Part shown: piece by piece, positions 7,031 through 7,758 of the stretch
Position numbering within the stretch: the stretch's first letter is position 1
Layout of the letters: each line of letters begins with the position of its first letter
Assembly: GCA_007117235.1 (NCBI GenBank)
Contig: SKGY01000135.1
Location: 1-7,758 of the forward strand
From: Balneolaceae bacterium
GTDB taxonomy: Bacteria; Bacteroidota; Rhodothermia; Balneolales; Balneolaceae
Reading direction: 5' to 3'
Length of the DNA: 7,758 nt
Made by a program: the position numbers and the translations under genes
The notes under the pieces: model-generated
Database searches by the model: none
Told to the model about the DNA's origin: nothing
What the model saw: only the letters and a program-made list of their open reading frames with translations

Positions 7031-7758
7031 ATGAATATTCGATACACAATTATATTATTATTGAGCTTGTCATTTTTGACAATCTCTTGCGAGAGAGAAG
7101 AACAAAATGTTAATAACGGCCAGAATAGAGTTGTTCCGGCAGTGGAAGCTGTTCCGGCTCAATTTGGTGGCTTGCCTTTAGAGGAGAGATTGAGTGGCGT
7201 TGTAACTGCATTTAATCAGGTTGATATATACCCTAGAATTTCTGCACCTATTGAAGAGATATATGTTCAAACCGGTGAACAAGTTGAGCAGGGTCAACCC
7301 CTGGTGAGATTGAGAGATAACGAATACCGGGAAAGATTAAGACAAGCCGAAGCTAATCTAAGAATTAACAATGCCCAGATGAGGCAAGCAAGAGCGGCAT
7401 TAGGTGAGGTTGAGTCTGAAATGAGAAGACAGAGAATATTGAGTGAGAGAGATTTAACTAGTGAGCTGGAAACTGAACGAATTGCTGCAAGATTAGAGTC
7501 GGCAGAGGCAAGTTATGAGTTAGCTCAGGCACAAGTTGAACAGGCTGAATCAAACCTTGCAGAGCAGAAAGAAGCTTTGGATCAAACTATTATCAGGGCG
7601 CCAATAAATGGAACAGTGGGTCAACGAAGTGCTGAAGTTGGAATGCAGGCAAATACAAATTCAAGGCTGTTTATTATTGGTGACTTAACCAAAACAAAAG
7701 TGACGGTTAATTTGACTGAGCGGATGCTCACCTATATTAATATTGGTCAGAACGTTCG
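7031..7758 (+). CDS. Periplasmic adaptor (membrane fusion) lipoprotein of an efflux pump, 3' partial
   Basis: Adaptor subunit of a tripartite efflux system of the RND or MacA/HlyD type, linking an inner-membrane pump to an outer-membrane channel. 242 complete codons are present and the gene runs off the window, so a typical length of about 350-400 residues is expected. The signal sequence ends in LSFLTISC with Cys20 as the likely lipidated residue, although the lipobox is not canonical. Residues about 56-98 form the first half of the barrel-sandwich (lipoyl-like) domain. Residues about 99-187 form a coiled-coil hairpin rich in Glu, Gln, Ala and Arg. From 188 comes the second lipoyl half, with the family signature IIRAPINGTV at 187-196, leading into the beta-barrel. 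The ATG at 7031 follows an in-frame stop at 7019. Arginine codons are strongly AGA-biased (15 AGA and 3 AGG of 23), unlike the S9 gene. The pump gene should lie just to the right; drug, metal or lipid as cargo cannot be decided. Confidence 0.92.
   Translation, partial: MNIRYTIILLLSLSFLTISCEREEQNVNNGQNRVVPAVEAVPAQFGGLPLEERLSGVVTAFNQVDIYPRISAPIEEIYVQTGEQVEQGQPLVRLRDNEYRERLRQAEANLRINNAQMRQARAALGEVESEMRRQRILSERDLTSELETERIAARLESAEASYELAQAQVEQAESNLAEQKEALDQTIIRAPINGTVGQRSAEVGMQANTNSRLFIIGDLTKTKVTVNLTERMLTYINIGQNV

Noticed and set aside
1..7758. CRISPR array, tRNA, rRNA, insertion sequence, toxin-antitoxin or defence system
   Set aside because: No regularly spaced repeats, no tRNA-like cloverleaf, no transposase or terminal repeats and no small paired genes were seen. 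All sizeable coding regions belong to ordinary metabolic, transport or envelope families.

Overview
This 7.76 kb window comes from a bacterial chromosome, most likely a Bacteroidota/Balneolota-type (FCB group) organism. That is an inference from four things: start codons with no Shine-Dalgarno sequence and AT-rich leaders, the mix of exported S9 peptidase, Tat-exported alkaline phosphatase and Na+/solute symporter, a lipoprotein-type efflux adaptor, and moderate to low GC. No rRNA or marker gene is present, so the taxon is not proven.

Layout from left to right. (1) Positions 44-2107, minus strand: a secreted S9 (prolyl oligopeptidase) family serine peptidase. (2) A 213-bp divergent intergenic region. 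(3) Positions 2321-3781, plus strand: a Tat-exported PhoA-type alkaline phosphatase. (4) A 71-bp convergent gap containing a 13-bp inverted repeat. (5) Positions 3853-6857, three minus-strand genes in one direction, read from high to low coordinates: a YdjM/DUF457-type membrane metal-dependent hydrolase, a membrane-anchored thioredoxin-fold protein with a CQWC motif, and a sodium:solute symporter that starts at TTG. (6) A 173-bp divergent intergenic region with overlapping promoter-like elements. (7) From 7031, plus strand: a lipoprotein periplasmic adaptor (membrane fusion protein) of an RND/ABC-type efflux pump, cut by the window end.

Most of the products act at or outside the inner membrane. 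The peptidase and phosphatase break down peptides and phosphoesters in the periplasm, and the symporter could import a small product. The hydrolase and thioredoxin-like genes are spaced closely enough (43 bp) to be co-transcribed, and the symporter follows after 79 bp. The adaptor starts a separate efflux operon that would continue to the right.

I see no CRISPR array, mobile element, tRNA, rRNA, phage gene or recognisable defence system. The region looks like ordinary chromosomal housekeeping and accessory metabolism. The items most worth a second look are the Gly in place of the usual Asp beside the phosphatase nucleophile, the unassigned C-terminal domain of the DUF457 protein, the TTG start of the symporter, and the AGA-biased codon use of the efflux gene.
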